DNA of 64,000 nucleotides, taken from NCBI GenBank assembly GCA_030035585.1, contig CM057472.1:86239601-86303600 (forward strand). The letters run 5' to 3'. The position numbers were made by a program, and so were the translations under genes. Positions 33,661-45,334 of the stretch are shown piece after piece. Origin of the DNA: Dugong dugon. Taxonomy: Eukaryota; Chordata; Mammalia; Sirenia; Dugongidae. Position 1 is the first letter of the stretch, and each line of letters starts with the position of its first letter. The notes below the pieces were generated by a model. The model made no database searches. It was not told the DNA's origin and saw only the letters and a program-made list of their open reading frames with translations.

Positions 33661-34890
33661 CCCCACTCCTCCCGCTATGCAGCTGCTAGCCCCAAGGAGG
33701 GGCTGGGGAGCATTATGGTGGGCCATAGGCATTGGGCCTTGTTTGGCAGGTTTAGGGAGCTCTCCTGGGCCCCAGGTCCTGGAAATGAAGTTTAAGTCAG
33801 ATAAGATAATACTGTGTGTGTGAGTGTGTGTCCATCTGTGTCTATGTGCAAGGCCCCATAACTGATAAACAGATCCTTCAGCAGAGGAGGCCAACAGCGC
33901 AGAACGGATGGAGGGGCCCAAGGCAGGAGCCCTGTGAGGAGGCTCTTTCCATCATCAGCTTCTGGCAAAGGTAGACTCTCCCTTGAGGAGCCTTTTTAAA
34001 GGTGGCTTCATGAGCTAGGACGGGGCCAGTTTTTTTCCCCCTCACCATCCACCTAAAGCTCAGAACACGTGTGTTCCAAGCTGGGCACTGAGTCGGGGCC
34101 ACAGCTAGAGGACCAATTGCCCAGTCACTACTTTTGATGGAGCTACCTACTAGCTGGCCCTGTCCCTCGAGACTGCCAGAGGGGCCGTGGGGTCCTCATC
34201 TTCTCCGTGAATGGAACTCATGGTCTTTCTTCCCTCCCCAGGAAGAAGGGGAGGGAGTAGGTCTCCCCTTGCAGGCTGCTCAGGGCTGGGGCTGGCGACA
34301 TGGGCAGGGTGGGTGTGATCACAGTGGTTTCTGATGCCTTCCCTGGTCTCCTCATGAGCCAGAGGATTGTTCTTTACTGGTGATGGTGTAGAAGAAGCAT
34401 GGTCTGAGGAGTCTTAGGTCCTGCCCAGTGTTACAATGACGTAATTGCCAACAGGACGGAATGCTGAACACGTGATAGGTGCTTGTCTTAGTCTATGCTG
34501 TCCTGGAAGCAGACTGTGTTCAGAGACAAGTATTCTTGTGAAAGTGGTTTTGTGGGAAGCCCAGGTGCCACCAGTGGAGGATGGGGAAGTGGTTCGGGGA
34601 AAAGCTGTGCCTGTGCTGTTAAGCCAGGGACTGCAGTGGGCAGGTGAAGCCTGTCCTGTGGGGAACTCTGGAAGTGGTGCAGAACACCTGCCTTAGACTC
34701 ATCCCACTCAGGGACCAGTGAGAAAGCAGGGTCTTTATGCACCAACTCCCTATGTCTTTGGTGAAGTTTCCTTCTGGAAGGTGTCCATTTCTGTTGTTAT
34801 AGAGAAAGGACCCCTGGGCCCAGATGCAAACACCGGGAATTGGAAGTTGGTGGGGAGCACAGGGAAAGACCTGAGGGGACACTGGCAGCA
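33661..34890. other. Intronic DNA without a recognised gene
   Basis: A short gtgtgtgtgagtgtgtgt tract is at 33812-33831. There is no exon and no named repeat. Confidence 0.45.
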
Positions 34891-34894
34891 TCTC

Positions 34895-35065
34895 CTACAA
34901 TCTTCACAGCAGCCTTGTGGGGGAAGTAGTGTTATTATTTCCATTTTACAGAGGAGCAAACTGAGGCTACAGAGGATAAGCCACCGCCCAGAGAGTAGGA
35001 GGCAGAGCTGGAAGCAAAACCCAGGACTGACTCCTAACTCCAGGACCAAGCTCCTAACCTCCACA
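34895..35065 (-). mobile_element. MIR, minus strand
   Basis: caatcttcacagcagccttg, tttccattttacagaggagc and aaactgaggctacagagg. Confidence 0.9.
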
Positions 35066-35199
35066 TTCATTGCCTCTTGTAGGGAGCCCTGTGCTTTTCA
35101 CAAAGGCTTCTGGTTCTTGCTGCTTGCGCTTTCTCCCAGCAGTTCCAGGTGGGAGGCAGGGCAGGCAGATGAGGAAACCAAGAGGTCAGTGAACTGAAA

Positions 35200-35405
35200 A
35201 TTAATTAATGTTTACTCTGCCCAAGCATGTGTCAGATGTTTTCAAAGACATGATCTCATTTAGCCCTTTTAACAACTCAGCAAGGTAGATATCCTGGTCC
35301 CTGTTTTTTCCAGATGTGGAAACTGAGATTCAGAGACATCGAGTAACTTATGCAGAATCACACAGCAGGATAGTGGCTCAGCTGGGAACTGACCTGAGTG
35401 TCATA
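35200..35405 (-). mobile_element. MIR, minus strand
   Basis: tgatctcatttagcccttt, tcagcaaggtagatatcctg, gtggaaactgagattcagag, gcagaatcacacagcagg. Confidence 0.85.
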
Positions 35406-35409
35406 TCAC

Positions 35410-36072
35410 TCAAAGATGTACACTCTCCAGTTAGACAGGTGTGTAACACAGGAGGCGAGGGGCCAGGCTCAAGGCAAGGCTGGGCCAGCAACCACTCTGC
35501 TTCCGAGGGCCACGCTCTTTCCTCTGACATGGCATCTTCCTACCATCTTGCCTTCAGCCCTGGGCTGGCCACTGATCAAGGTTGCCCCAAGCGTGAGGTA
35601 AGGTTGTTAGGCTATTCTCCATCCCACCTTTGGAAAAGGCGCTGCCCCTCATCTTGCTGGCGTGAGCTGGTGCTGGGGGACAGCCCTGCCCTCTCAGTGG
35701 TGGTGAGGAGTGGTCTGCTGTCTTGTTCTCCTGTGTCCCTCCTTAGAGCTAGGACTTCTCCTCTCCTTTCACTGCCCCCAGGCCCCCTCTCCCCATTTGC
35801 TTTCTACCTGGTGCTGCTCCTTGGTGGCAGAGAGAGGTGAGCCCTCCACATCTAGCTGATCTGTGTTCATTGTTGAAACAATAATGTTTAATCTGGAAAA
35901 GGCTAATCAATTTTTTATGCTGATTATGAATAGGCCAGCTGTGCTTGCTTCTTTATTCATGCAGCTTCAGGAACAAGCCCATTTCCCAGGCAAGGCTCCC
36001 TCAGTGATTTATGCCATGGGGGGTCCTGCTTCAAGGAGAGTCTATCAGTGGCCTTGCCTGTGCCACTTTGGA
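35410..36072. other. Intronic DNA; non-repetitive AT-rich block at 35865-35965
   Basis: The block caataatgtttaatctgg, gctaatcaattttttatgc, gattatgaataggcc carries several homeodomain-like taat cores and no repeat signature. The rest has no assignment. Confidence 0.45.
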
Positions 36073-36074
36073 AT

Positions 36075-36270
36075 GAAGCTGTGGTGACCCCATCTTCACA
36101 TAGACTTCTCCCCTGGATGTCTGTGTCTCTGTGTCCAAATTTCTCTCTTATAAGGACACCAGTCAGACTGGATAGTTGTGTGTAACCAGGGACGGCCAAG
36201 CTGACTCCAGGTGGTGACTCGGACTTGAGAATATGTGTGAGTTTGTGTGTGTGTGTGCATGTGTGTAACC
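36075..36270 (-). mobile_element. MLT1 LTR fragment (to 36170) followed by a GT-rich repeat
   Basis: gaccccatcttcacatagac and ctctcttataaggacaccag are the middle of a reverse MLT1. A (GT)n-rich stretch follows at 36234-36267. Confidence 0.7.
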
Positions 36271-36304
36271 AGGGAAGCATAAGCTGACCCCAGGTCAAGA
36301 ATGA

Positions 36305-36752
36305 CTTGGGGTTCCCTAGAGAAACAGAACTAGGAAGATTGATCCATCTATATGTCTGTCTAGAGACTGATTGATTGACTTACTTCAAGGAATTGGCTCA
36401 CACGATTATGGGGGACCGGCAACTCCAAGATCTATAGGTTAGGTGACAAGCGGAGACTCTGGCAGGCTTGGGTCCCAAAATTCATAGGTCAGGCAACAAG
36501 AAGAGTAAGAGTGTTCTAGCAAAATGTCTGTGTATAGTGTGGAGGCAGAACATACTCTAGGAAAATTCCCTTTTTGACCTTAAGCCCTTCAACTGGTTGA
36601 TTGAGGCCCACCCATGTTATGGAAAGTAATCTGCTTGCCGACTGATTTAATCACACATAATTACTTTATAACAGTAATTAGACAGACAAGTGTTTTAGCA
36701 AATAACTGGACACAATAGCCCAGCCAAGTTGACACATAAAATTAACCATTAA
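36305..36752 (-). mobile_element. Ancient solitary LTR-like repeat, minus strand
   Basis: ttccctagagaaacagaac, ttcaaggaattggctcacac, ttcaactggttgattgagg, tggaaagtaatctgcttg and the end agttgacacataaaattaac make up a well-known dispersed mammalian repeat. The family name is uncertain. Confidence 0.72.
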
Positions 36753-36839
36753 TGTGAATTCGTGTGCATGTGTAGAGGTTGGTTAGCATGGGACTGGGGC
36801 ACAATTAGGAAAGTGTGGGATAGAAGGGAAGAGTTGTAG

Positions 36840-37005
36840 AATCACAGAAAGGTTATCAACGATCAAGTGCTCCAACACCCTCATTTTACAAGTAAGGAAT
36901 TAAGATCTGGAAAAGGTGAAATGACATCCCCAAGGACACACAGCTGGTTGGTGGCAGAGGTGAGACTAGAACCCCTGTACCCTTATTCTGAGTACAGATC
37001 TCTTT
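36840..37005 (-). mobile_element. MIR, minus strand, diverged
   Basis: ccctcattttacaagtaagg, tgacatccccaaggacac, cagctggttggtggcagagg. Confidence 0.75.
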
Positions 37006-37143
37006 TCACAGTAGCATGAATGGGTGAGAGTCAGAGGAAGGTACTGTGTGGGCTGCTTTACTTGACTTGTTTTACTGATTCATTACAACTCTGATGTCTT
37101 AGAGGAGCTTATATGTTAGGTACAGAAGGAGCTATAGACATAA

Positions 37144-37503
37144 CTTTGTGTAAGTGGAAGTTTACATTTCAAGTTAGTCTCTTATACAAAATTTATGCAT
37201 ACGTTGTTACGTGACCCTAGTTGCTCTTCCTGTACTGTGACGGCACACTCCTCCTTTCCACCTCTGATTTCCTATGTCCATTCAACCAGCTCCTAACCCT
37301 CTCTGCCGTCTCATCTCACCTCCAGGCAGAAGCTGCCCATTCAGTCTCATGTATCTACTCAAGCTAAGAAGCACGCTCTTCACGATTATCATTTTATGTC
37401 CCACAGTCCAGTCCAATCTTTGTCTGAAGAGTTGGCCTCAGAAATTGTTTTAGTTCTGGGATGATAGAGAATCTGGGGGCCATGCATTCCATGGTTCCTC
37501 CAG
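37144..37503 (-). mobile_element. 5'-truncated L1 3' UTR (second subfamily), minus strand
   Basis: Same 3' UTR as 28667-29078 (gtgacggcacactcctcc, aagcacgctcttcacg). Short TSD tatagaca (37133-37140) / tatagacaa (37504-37512). The poly-A has decayed. Confidence 0.87.
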
Positions 37504-37829
37504 TATAGACAAGATGAGAGAAAGCTATCTAAGGTGTGGACTGCAGTGTTCAGGTGTTCTGGGAATTCACAAACAGGATTGTAGAGAGGGGTGAATTTGG
37601 GCTTTCTGGCAGAGGCAAGACTTGAGTGGGACTTGAGTGCTATAAAGATGGGAGTAGGCAGAAGGGCATGGAGAGTGAGTTTTGGGCCAGTGGAGGAGTG
37701 GCCTGAACTGAGGCGTGGAGGCAGGACTGGGATGTTGTCTCTAGAGATGTCACCCCAAAGGGTACCTGAACCTTGAACTAGGTTAGGAAGGAATATGCCT
37801 CCTAGGATCAGGGCCACATACTGAGTTGA

Positions 37830-38282
37830 ATAGTACTCCCCCAGTATTCATGTCCACCTTGAACCTATGAATGTGAAATAGGGTTTTTGTAGATATCATC
37901 AGGTTAAGATGAGATCATACTGGATTAGGGTGGGCCCTAAATCTGTATGACTGGTGTCCTTATAAGAAGAGAGAAATTTGAACATAGGAACAGAGACACA
38001 CAGAGGCGACAGAGACACACAGGGGAGAAGCCATGTGAAGACAGAGGCAGAGCTTGGAGTGGTCCGTCTACAAGCCAAAGAATGCCAAGGATTGCTGGCA
38101 ACCCCCAGAAGCTAGAAGAAACAAGGAAGGATTCCTCCCTAGACCCTTCAGAGGGAGTATAGCCCTGCTGACACCTTGATTTTGGACTTCTAGCCTCCAG
38201 AACTGTGAGTGAATAAATTTCTGCTGTTTTACGCCACCCAGTTTGTGGTACTTTGTTACGGCAGCCATAGGAAACGAATACG
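37830..38282 (+). mobile_element. MLT1 solitary LTR, plus strand
   Basis: Sense-orientation MLT1: ttgtagatatcatcaggtta, ggattagggtgggccctaa, ccttataagaagagag, agaactgtgagtgaataaat (polyadenylation signal aataaa at about 38213) and the end gcagccataggaaacgaata. Confidence 0.92.
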
Positions 38283-38439
38283 GGCTGTCTGGCCTGGTCA
38301 GCGGCTTGGGGCTGGACGCATGGAGCCTCAGGCCCTGGGTGAGGGCAAGTGCTTGGCCTGGATGATGGGGTTATGCCACAGGCTGGAGCTACTCTGTGTT
38401 TGGACCCTTGGCAGGCTTTCTCTCTTCCAGGTCTCCACC

Positions 38440-39390
38440 AATCACTTGCTTACTCATTTATTGACTCAGAAGATGTTGATTGAACTTCTGTTGTGCTGGC
38501 CCTGGGGGTTGTAAGGGTGAACAAGCTGCCATCATGGTACTTACGATCTAGTTATAGGGGAACCGCAGATGTTAAACAAGTGACCACAAAAATACAAATT
38601 GAATGACAGTTGTGATAAACGCCATGAGGGAAAAGTATAGGGTGCTCTAAGTAAGTTTGAAAGTGGTACCTGACTTAGATGGGTCCTTACTGAGGAAGTG
38701 TATTGAAGCTGAGACTGGAAGATGGTTAGGGGAATGGAAGGTGAGGCAGAGAGAACAGAGAGTGCAGAGGCCTTGAAAGGGAGAGAGCTTGGATCTGTTT
38801 AGGGACAGAAAGAAATATGGGGGTGGGGATGGTGGTAGGGCAGAGGGAAACTCTGAAAGATGAGGCCTGAGAGGTGTGAGGGGCATGTTAAGGAGATTGA
38901 CGGGTTCTGTGTGGGGAATGATACAGTCCCATCTGCAATGGCTTGGGTAGGGAACAGGAGTGGAACTGGAAAGACAGTTAAGAGGCTCTTATAGTTGTTC
39001 AGGGAGTCCCTGGGTAGTGCAAACTGTTAAGACGCTTGTCTACTAACTGAAAGAGGGTCAAGTTCACCCAGAGGCACCTTGGAAAAAAGATTTGGTGATC
39101 TACTTCTGAAAAACCAGCCATTGAAAACCCCAGGGAGCATAGTTCTACTCTGATATGCATAGGGTCGCCATGAGTTGGAATCGACTCAACGGCACCTGGT
39201 TTTGTAGTCCTCCAGGCAAGAGATGATGGTGGTTTGGACTAGGGTGGGGGAGGTGGAGAGGAGTGGATGACATATTTTGGAGAACAAATAGACAGGACTC
39301 AATGATGAATTGTGTAGGGTGGGGCTGAGGGAGAGGGAGGTGCCACAGTTGACTCCCAGGGCTCTGGCGTGAAGAGTGGTGACCACCTCA
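38440..39390 (-). mobile_element. L2 LINE, minus strand, split by an AfroSINE
   Basis: Reverse L2: gtgctggccctgggggttg, tgccatcatggtacttacg, gcagaggccttgaaaggg, ggcatgttaaggagattg. After the SINE come gcaagagatgatggtggtt and ttgactcccagggctc. Confidence 0.88.
39003..39209 (+). mobile_element. AfroSINE (older subfamily), plus strand
   Basis: It starts gagtccctgggtagtgcaaa, has the middle block gatctacttctgaaaaacc, and ends atgagttggaatcgactc. The L2 resumes immediately after it, so the boundary is clear. Confidence 0.9.
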
Positions 39391-39642
39391 GAACTGATCA
39401 CAGCACTGAAGTGGCGCAGTGGGGATGTGTTAGCAGCCCATCCTGCTAGCAATTTGAGAAGGAGCCTTCTACAGGACTGGGATTTGCACAGTTGCCCTCT
39501 GTCTCCTCAGAGTAGAAGGGGTGGGTTGATGGTCAGAGAAGGCCGAGGGGTTCATGTAGGACTGAGCAGTCTGGGACTCAGCATTGGGAGGTGAACAGCC
39601 TAAGGTCCCTGGTTTCCGGGTATTTACAAAAATTATCAGCAC

Positions 39643-40590
39643 CAGTAGTGGCTTGTGTGTTGCTATGGTGCTGGAAGCTACGCCACCAGTATTTCAAATA
39701 CCAGCAGGATCACACTCATGGTGGACAGGGTTCAGTGGAACTTTCAGACTAAGATTAGTAAGAAAGGCCTGGTGATCTATTTCTGAAAGCCCGCCAATGA
39801 AAATCCTATGTGTTGGTGTTAGGTGCTGTCGAGTCGGTTCTGACTCTTAGCGACTCTGTGTACAACAGAATGAAACACTGCCCAATCCTGTGCCATCTTC
39901 ACAGTCGTTGCTATGCTTGAGCCCATTATTGCAGCCACTGTGTCAGTCCATCTCGTTGAGGGTCTTCCTCTTTTTAGCTGACCCTCTACTTTGCCAAACA
40001 TGATATCCTTCTCCAGGGATTGGTCCCTCCCGATAACATGTCCAAAGTACATGAGACAAAGTCTCTCCATCCTAGCTTCTAAGGAGCATTCTGGCTGTAT
40101 TTCTTACAAGACAGATTTGTTGGTTGCTCTGGCAGCCTATGATATATTCAATATTCTTAGTCAACACCATAATTCAAATGCACTAGTTCTTCTTTGGTCT
40201 TCCTTTTTCATCATCCATCTTTTGCAAAATCTCATAAATCACAAGAATATTGACCGATACAGTACTGGAAGATGAGCCCCTCAGGTTGGAAGGCACTCCA
40301 GATATGACTGGGGAAGAGCTGCCTTCTCAAAATAGAGTCAACCTTAATGACGGGATAAAGTAAAGCCTTCAGGACCTTCTTTTTGTTGATGTGGCATGAC
40401 TTAACATGAGAAACAACGGCAGTAAAAATTCATTAGTAATCAGAATGTGGAATGTATGAAATCACCATGGCTGCAGCAATGGACTCCAACATACCAACCA
40501 TCATGAAGATGGTGCAAAACTGAGCAACATTTTGTTCTGTTGTACATAAGATCACTGTGAGTTGGAGCCTACTCGGTGGCAACTAACAAC
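39643..40590 (+). mobile_element. Internally deleted RTE, plus strand, interrupted by a second RTE
   Basis: The 5' leader (39643-39809) continues after the nested copy at 40236 with the leader/endonuclease start (aggttggaaggcactcc, ctgccttctcaaaatagag). It jumps near 40456 to the 3' end, finishing at the tail caactaacaac. The flanking atcagcac at 39635-39642 and 40591-40598 looks like its TSD. Net length is about 520 bp, with no RT domain. Confidence 0.78.
39810..40225 (-). mobile_element. RTE 3' end nested in another RTE, minus strand
   Basis: The minus-strand frame 39819-40070 encodes MYFGHVIGRDQSLEKDI and FGKVEGQLKRGRPSTRW, the RTE ORF C-terminus, then the tail. Approximate TSD aaaatcctat (39800-39809) / aaaatctcat (40226-40235). 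Confidence 0.87.
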
Positions 40591-40599
40591 ATCAGCACT

Positions 40600-40940
40600 G
40601 TGATGTAATGCGATCCTTAGGATAGTGAGTGTGTAAGTCGATGTAACTGGGTTTGTGGAAGGAGACGCTGATACTTTATCATCTGGAGCTGCTCCTAAAA
40701 ATCAACTATGGAATCATCATTGCAATGAGAAACTTTTTGTGGGTCTCACTGCTTTTTCCCCTCTGTGATGTGTGAGCTGACAACTGGTGGTTACATGTGG
40801 GATTTGGAAGAAGAAACTAGGCTCCTTGGAAAGAGGTGAAGATGTCATAGCAGCCAAGCAGGTGTTAGGCTCTGACCTGGGGCCTGGGAAGGAATAACAT
40901 TTGGGAGGCAGCCAGAGGAGCAGAGGACCCCTTGTCCCTG
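40600..40940. other. Intronic DNA without a recognised gene
   Basis: Nothing is recognised. Confidence 0.4.
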
Positions 40941-40944
40941 GAAG

Positions 40945-41305
40945 GCTCTAGGGGAGAATCCATTTATTTGCCTTTCCCAGCTTCTAAATGCCACCTTCAT
41001 TCCTTTCTTGTGGTCCCTTCCTCCACTGTCAAAGTCAGCAGCATAGCATCTTTAAATCCTTTTCTCTCTTCCACCTCTGCTTCCATCATCATGTCTCTTT
41101 CTCTGACTCTGACCGTCCTGCCTCTCTCTCATAAGGATTCTTGTGATTACATTGGGCCCACATGGATAATAATCCATAATCTCCCCATCTCAGGATCTTT
41201 AATTACATCTGCCCAGTCTCTTTTGCCATACAAGGTATCATATTCACAAGTTCTGGCAATTGGGACATGGACATCTTTGGGGGCCGTTATTCTGCCTACC
41301 ACAGG
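40945..41305 (-). mobile_element. MLT1-type LTR, minus strand, diverged
   Basis: tcctgcctctctctcataag, gtgattacattgggcccac, tctttaattacatctgcc, caattgggacatggacatc and the end tctgcctaccaca. Confidence 0.78.
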
Positions 41306-41612
41306 GCCTGATAGTAAATATTTTAGACTTTGTAGCCCATACGGTCTGTGTCACAACTGCCTCAACTCTGCCCTTGTAGTGTGAAAGCAGCGATGGATAG
41401 TATGCCAATGAATGCATGAGGCTTGTTCCAGTAAAACTTTATTCATGGACACTGATATTTGAATTTAATTTTCACATGTCACAAAATATTATTCTTCTTT
41501 TGATTTTTTTTCTACCATTTAAAAATGTATAAAACCATTCTTAGCTTGCAGGTTGTACAGAAACAGGCGTTGGGCTGTAGTTGGCCCGTGGGCTGTAGTT
41601 TGCCAGCCCCTG
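41306..41612. mobile_element. hAT-type nonautonomous DNA transposon
   Basis: tattttagactttgtagccc, gtaaaactttattcatgg, acaaaatattattcttctt, tgggctgtagtttgcc and the end agcccctgctctag are a well-known old mammalian hAT MITE pattern. The left terminus is eroded and the 8-bp TSD was not confirmed. Confidence 0.65.
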
Positions 41613-41619
41613 CTCTAGA

Positions 41620-42530
41620 TGCATCATCTACTTTAACACTTAGAACAACCTATAAACTGGCTGTTTTCATTATCATCCCCATTTTACAGAGGGTTAAAGA
41701 AGCTGCGAAGTTTGCCCAAATCCACATGGCCAGAAGTTGGCAGATAGGGCTGCTGACATCACAGTTGGTATTCTTTTTTTTAAATTGTGTTTTAGGTGAA
41801 AGTTTATAGCGTAGATTAGTTTCTCATTCAAAAATTTGTACACAAATTGTTTTGTGACATTTGTTGCAGTCCCTGCAATGTGTCAGCACTCTTCCCCCTT
41901 TCTCTTTATACTTGTCTAGGTTTCCTGTCCCTTCCTGCCTTCCTGTCTTTGCTTTTGGTCAGGTGTTGCCTATTAGATCTCCTTATACGTGATTGAACTA
42001 AGAAGCACGTTCCACACAGGTGGTGTTGTTTGTTTTATAGGCCTGTCTAATCTTTGGCTGAAAGGTGGACTTTGGGCTTGCCTTCAGTTCTGAGTTAGGG
42101 TCTCCAAGGGCCATAGTTTTGGGAGTCCCTTGAGTCTCTGTCAGACCAGTAAGTCTGGTCTTTTTTGTGAATTTGAATTTTTTTCTACACTTTTCTTCTG
42201 CTCTGTCTGGAACCCTCTATTGTGATCCTTGTCAGAGTGGTCAGTGGTGGTAGCTGAGTACTATCTCGTTCTTTGGGGCTCACGCTGGTGGAGGCTGTGG
42301 TTCATGTGGTCCATTAGTCCTTTGGACTAATATTTTTCTTCAGTCTTTGGTTTTTTTCATTCTCCTTTGCTCCAGATGTAATGGGACCAATAGATGTATC
42401 TTAGATAGCTTTTAAGACCCCAGACGCTACCCATCAAAGTAGGATGTAGAACATTTTCTTTAGGAACTATGTTATGCCAGTTGACCTAGATGTCCCCCAA
42501 GACAGCTGGTATTCTTAACCATTGCTCTGC
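41620..42530 (-). mobile_element. MIR, minus strand, split by an L1 3' end
   Basis: catccccattttacagaggg and aaatccacatggccagaag lie before the L1. The continuation ggtattcttaaccattgctc is after it. Confidence 0.8.
41776..42501 (-). mobile_element. 5'-truncated L1 3' UTR (third subfamily), minus strand
   Basis: A T-rich left edge, then 3' UTR related to the 4893 element but divergent (gtagattagtttctcattc, gactaatatttttcttcag). TSD acagttggtattctt (41761-41775) / acagctggtattctt (42502-42516), 14 of 15. Confidence 0.92.
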
Positions 42531-43150
42531 TTTGTTGGGATGAGCCAGTGCTGTGTGGTGTTTCCCCAAGTGTAGGTTTTGTCTTCCCAGTATATCCAGG
42601 GAGTCTGGGTTCACGCCCCTTTAAAATCCTGGGCACTGCTGCTGTCATGCAAAATGGATCTGGAAAACTTCTTACTGGGTGAAACAGATGCTCAGGTGTA
42701 CTAGAAAGATTGCAGGGCCTTTTAAGTCTGGGTGATCCCCCGGGGGGGCACCTGGACTCTCTTGTGTTTGGCTCCGAGGCTGGGAACATGGCTTAGGCTC
42801 ATTTGCTATGCGGGATTTTGCCACTTGCCAGAGGCTAAGGAAGTTTGTTTTGGCAGCAAATGGTTACCAAAGGATGCTGATACTTTGTTTCCTCTTCTGT
42901 GTTTTGGGGATGTAGGAACATCTAAAGGTTGTTGGAAAAGGCCTTTGGGGTCTCTGGGGTTTGTGAGGTGGGTCCATCAGGCCTCCCCAGAAATGAATGT
43001 GAGCATCGAGGCCAGGCTTTCTCCCCAGTGGGTGTGAGCTGTGGATGGGTTCCTTCTCCAGGAGGCGGACCTGGGAATCCCACATCTGGCTGGATTCTGG
43101 TTTGGAGTTTTGGCCATTTTCTTCCTGGCTGTCTCCTGTCTGTGTCTTAG
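42531..43150. other. Intronic DNA without a recognised gene
   Basis: Several overlapping frames, none with a domain. Confidence 0.4.
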
Positions 43151-43154
43151 TCCC

Positions 43155-43475
43155 CTCACTTACAGTTCACACATGCTTTTCCCTCAGCCTGGAAGGCTCT
43201 TCCTTCCTTCATCCTTCAGACCTCAGCTCTGTGTCACCTTCTCAGAGAAGCCCTCCTTGCCCAGGCTTTTACAGGACCAGCCACCTCTCCCTTCACTGCG
43301 GTTGGCCTGTATTTGTGATGACTTGGTTAATTCCTGTCTCCCCACTGGACTTTAAGTGCCCGTAGTGACTCCAGAGGGCAGTCACTGTACCTGATTTGGA
43401 CTCACTCCCCTTGAGTTACCAGTGCCCTGCAATATTAATTACTCAATAAACATTTGTTGGATGAATAAATGTAGC
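43155..43475 (+). mobile_element. L2 3' end, plus strand
   Basis: cctcagcctggaaggctctt, tcagagaagccctccttgc, ccccactggactttaagtg and the 3' end actcaataaacatttgttgg with the atgaataaatg tail repeat. Confidence 0.93.
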
Positions 43476-43600
43476 AAATACTTCCTCCTCTATAAAACGG
43501 GGCAATAATATCTGCTGTACCTAACCTCAAGAGAAGGTTGGGAATTACATAAGAGCACTTTGAAGGCACCAAACATTATGCAAATATAAAGAACACCAAT
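43476..43600 (+). mobile_element. MIR 3' part, plus strand
   Basis: cctctataaaacggggcaat, tgctgtacctaacctcaag, aagagcactttgaaggcacc. Confidence 0.75.
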
Positions 43601-44415
43601 GGTGGAGCATTCATTGCCTGCAGAGAAAGATATATGGTATTCCCTTATAGCAAACCAAGCTCAGCTTCAAGTAAGAGGTAGAGGCCTTCCTGTGGGCAGC
43701 CATGTAGGCAGGCTTGCAGTGTGGAAGCTGTAGAGTTCAGTTGCCCGATTCCTGGGTCTGAGCTCTTGGTGCCTCCTCTCTCTCAGCCCTGGGATGGGAT
43801 GTGAGTACTTGGCCTCCTGGAAACTCTGTGGCTCCAAGGGCCTCTGTGTCCTGATCACCCAGAGGCTACCTGCCCTGGCCAGGAGCTGGTCTTGCGGCCC
43901 TCAGCTTCATACTGCACTGTGTCCAGGATCTCTGGTCTCTTCTACCCCAGAGATCTCTGTCGCAGGCACTGACACAGACATGTCACCCTGTGAGGCTGAA
44001 GGAGTTATTAAGATGGGGAAAGCTGAAAGATTAGATTTATGACAGCCAGAGGTGGATTATGAAGAATAATTTATCAAATGTCAGAGCCTGCAGCCCACAA
44101 TTTACAGAAAGTTTGCTTAAGCTGAGGAGATCTGATTGGACTGCCCCTTCCCCTGCCTCTAATGAATGACAGATCTAATGGATGGCTTCCCAGGCTGGCC
44201 AGCCACACTGGGTATTTATCTGCTTTTTATTAATCATTATTATCACATATACAGTCTCTCCACCCACAATTCCCAAGGTGCCCAGCACCAAGAAGCTCCC
44301 TCCTATAGTCACCTTGAAGGAACTGTAGCCACTTCTGGGAGGTGTTTCAGCTACCCTGGATCAGCTGGAAGTCCCCAAAGTCCCCTTGTCAAGAAGAGGA
44401 TAGAGAAAAATCTAA
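43601..44415. other. Intronic DNA; non-repetitive AT-rich block at 44000-44245
   Basis: The block carries aggagttattaagatgg, gaagaataatttatcaaatg, tctaatgaatgacag and tattaatcattattatcac with no repeat signature. It is a candidate conserved noncoding element. Confidence 0.45.
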
Positions 44416-44424
44416 CCTCAGCTC

Positions 44425-45215
44425 CATTTATTCATTTAGCAGGTATTTGTTGAACACTAGTTATGTGTCAGGTGCCTTGGATACAATGCTGACCAAAACT
44501 GGAAGAATTCTATAGTCTTGAACGTAACAGGGTGATTGTTGTTGTTGCTAGGTGCCTTCAAGTCGGTTCTGACTCATAGCAACCCTTTGTACAACAGAAC
44601 GAAACGCCGCCCGGTCCTGCACTATCCTCACAGTTATTGCTATGTTTGAGCCCATTGTTGCAGCCACTGTGTCAGTCCATCTCACTGAGGGTTTTCCTCT
44701 TTTTTGTTGACCGTCTGCTTTGCTTGATGATTAAGTGAATATAAATGGAAATAAAAGTGTGACAGTGGCCGTTGCTCTCCAGGAGGGGCACGTGAACTCT
44801 GAGAATATATAGAGGGGAAGGGGCAGCTCAGCTGTGATCTGAAGGTTGAGCGGGAGTAACTTTGATGAGGAGGGGAAAGGGAAGCAGTGGAGACAGCATG
44901 TGCAAAGTCCCTGCAGTGGGGGGAGTGAGAGGGTGTGGCCGAGAGAAATCATCTGGCCAGAGCAGGGACAGTAGGGGCAGAGAAGATGGGGCAGGAGCTG
45001 GGCAGGGTCCAGCTCTGTGGGTCATGTTAAGGATTTTAGTTATGGGAGGTTAGTGAATTGGTTTAAGCAGAGAGTAGTGTTATGATCAGCTTAGGTTTGG
45101 AAAACTTTCCCTGGCTACATGTGGCGTATGGGTTGGAGGTGATGAGAACGCAAGTAGGTGGGCCAGTGAGGAAGTCATTACAGTCTCCTGGGTAAATGAG
45201 GATGGTGGCTTACAC
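44425..45215 (-). mobile_element. L2 LINE, minus strand, split by an RTE
   Basis: gttatgtgtcaggtgcct, then after the RTE gacagcatgtgcaaagtcc, gggtcatgttaaggatttt, gttatgatcagcttagg and agtcattacagtctcctggg. Confidence 0.87.
44538..44722 (-). mobile_element. RTE 3' end, minus strand, 5' truncated
   Basis: gttgttgttgctaggtgcc, aagtcggttctgactcatag, gcagccactgtgtcagtcc, then truncation. Short duplication-like tgatt on both sides. Confidence 0.88.
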
Positions 45216-45334
45216 TCACTGACAGAAAAGGACTGAGACCTGGAGTTGTTGACTCCTTGTCCAGTGCTCTTTGCATTATACCACTCTGCCTCTTCTCACT
45301 GGAGGCATCAGGTGGAGTACCCACTGCTCCTGCT

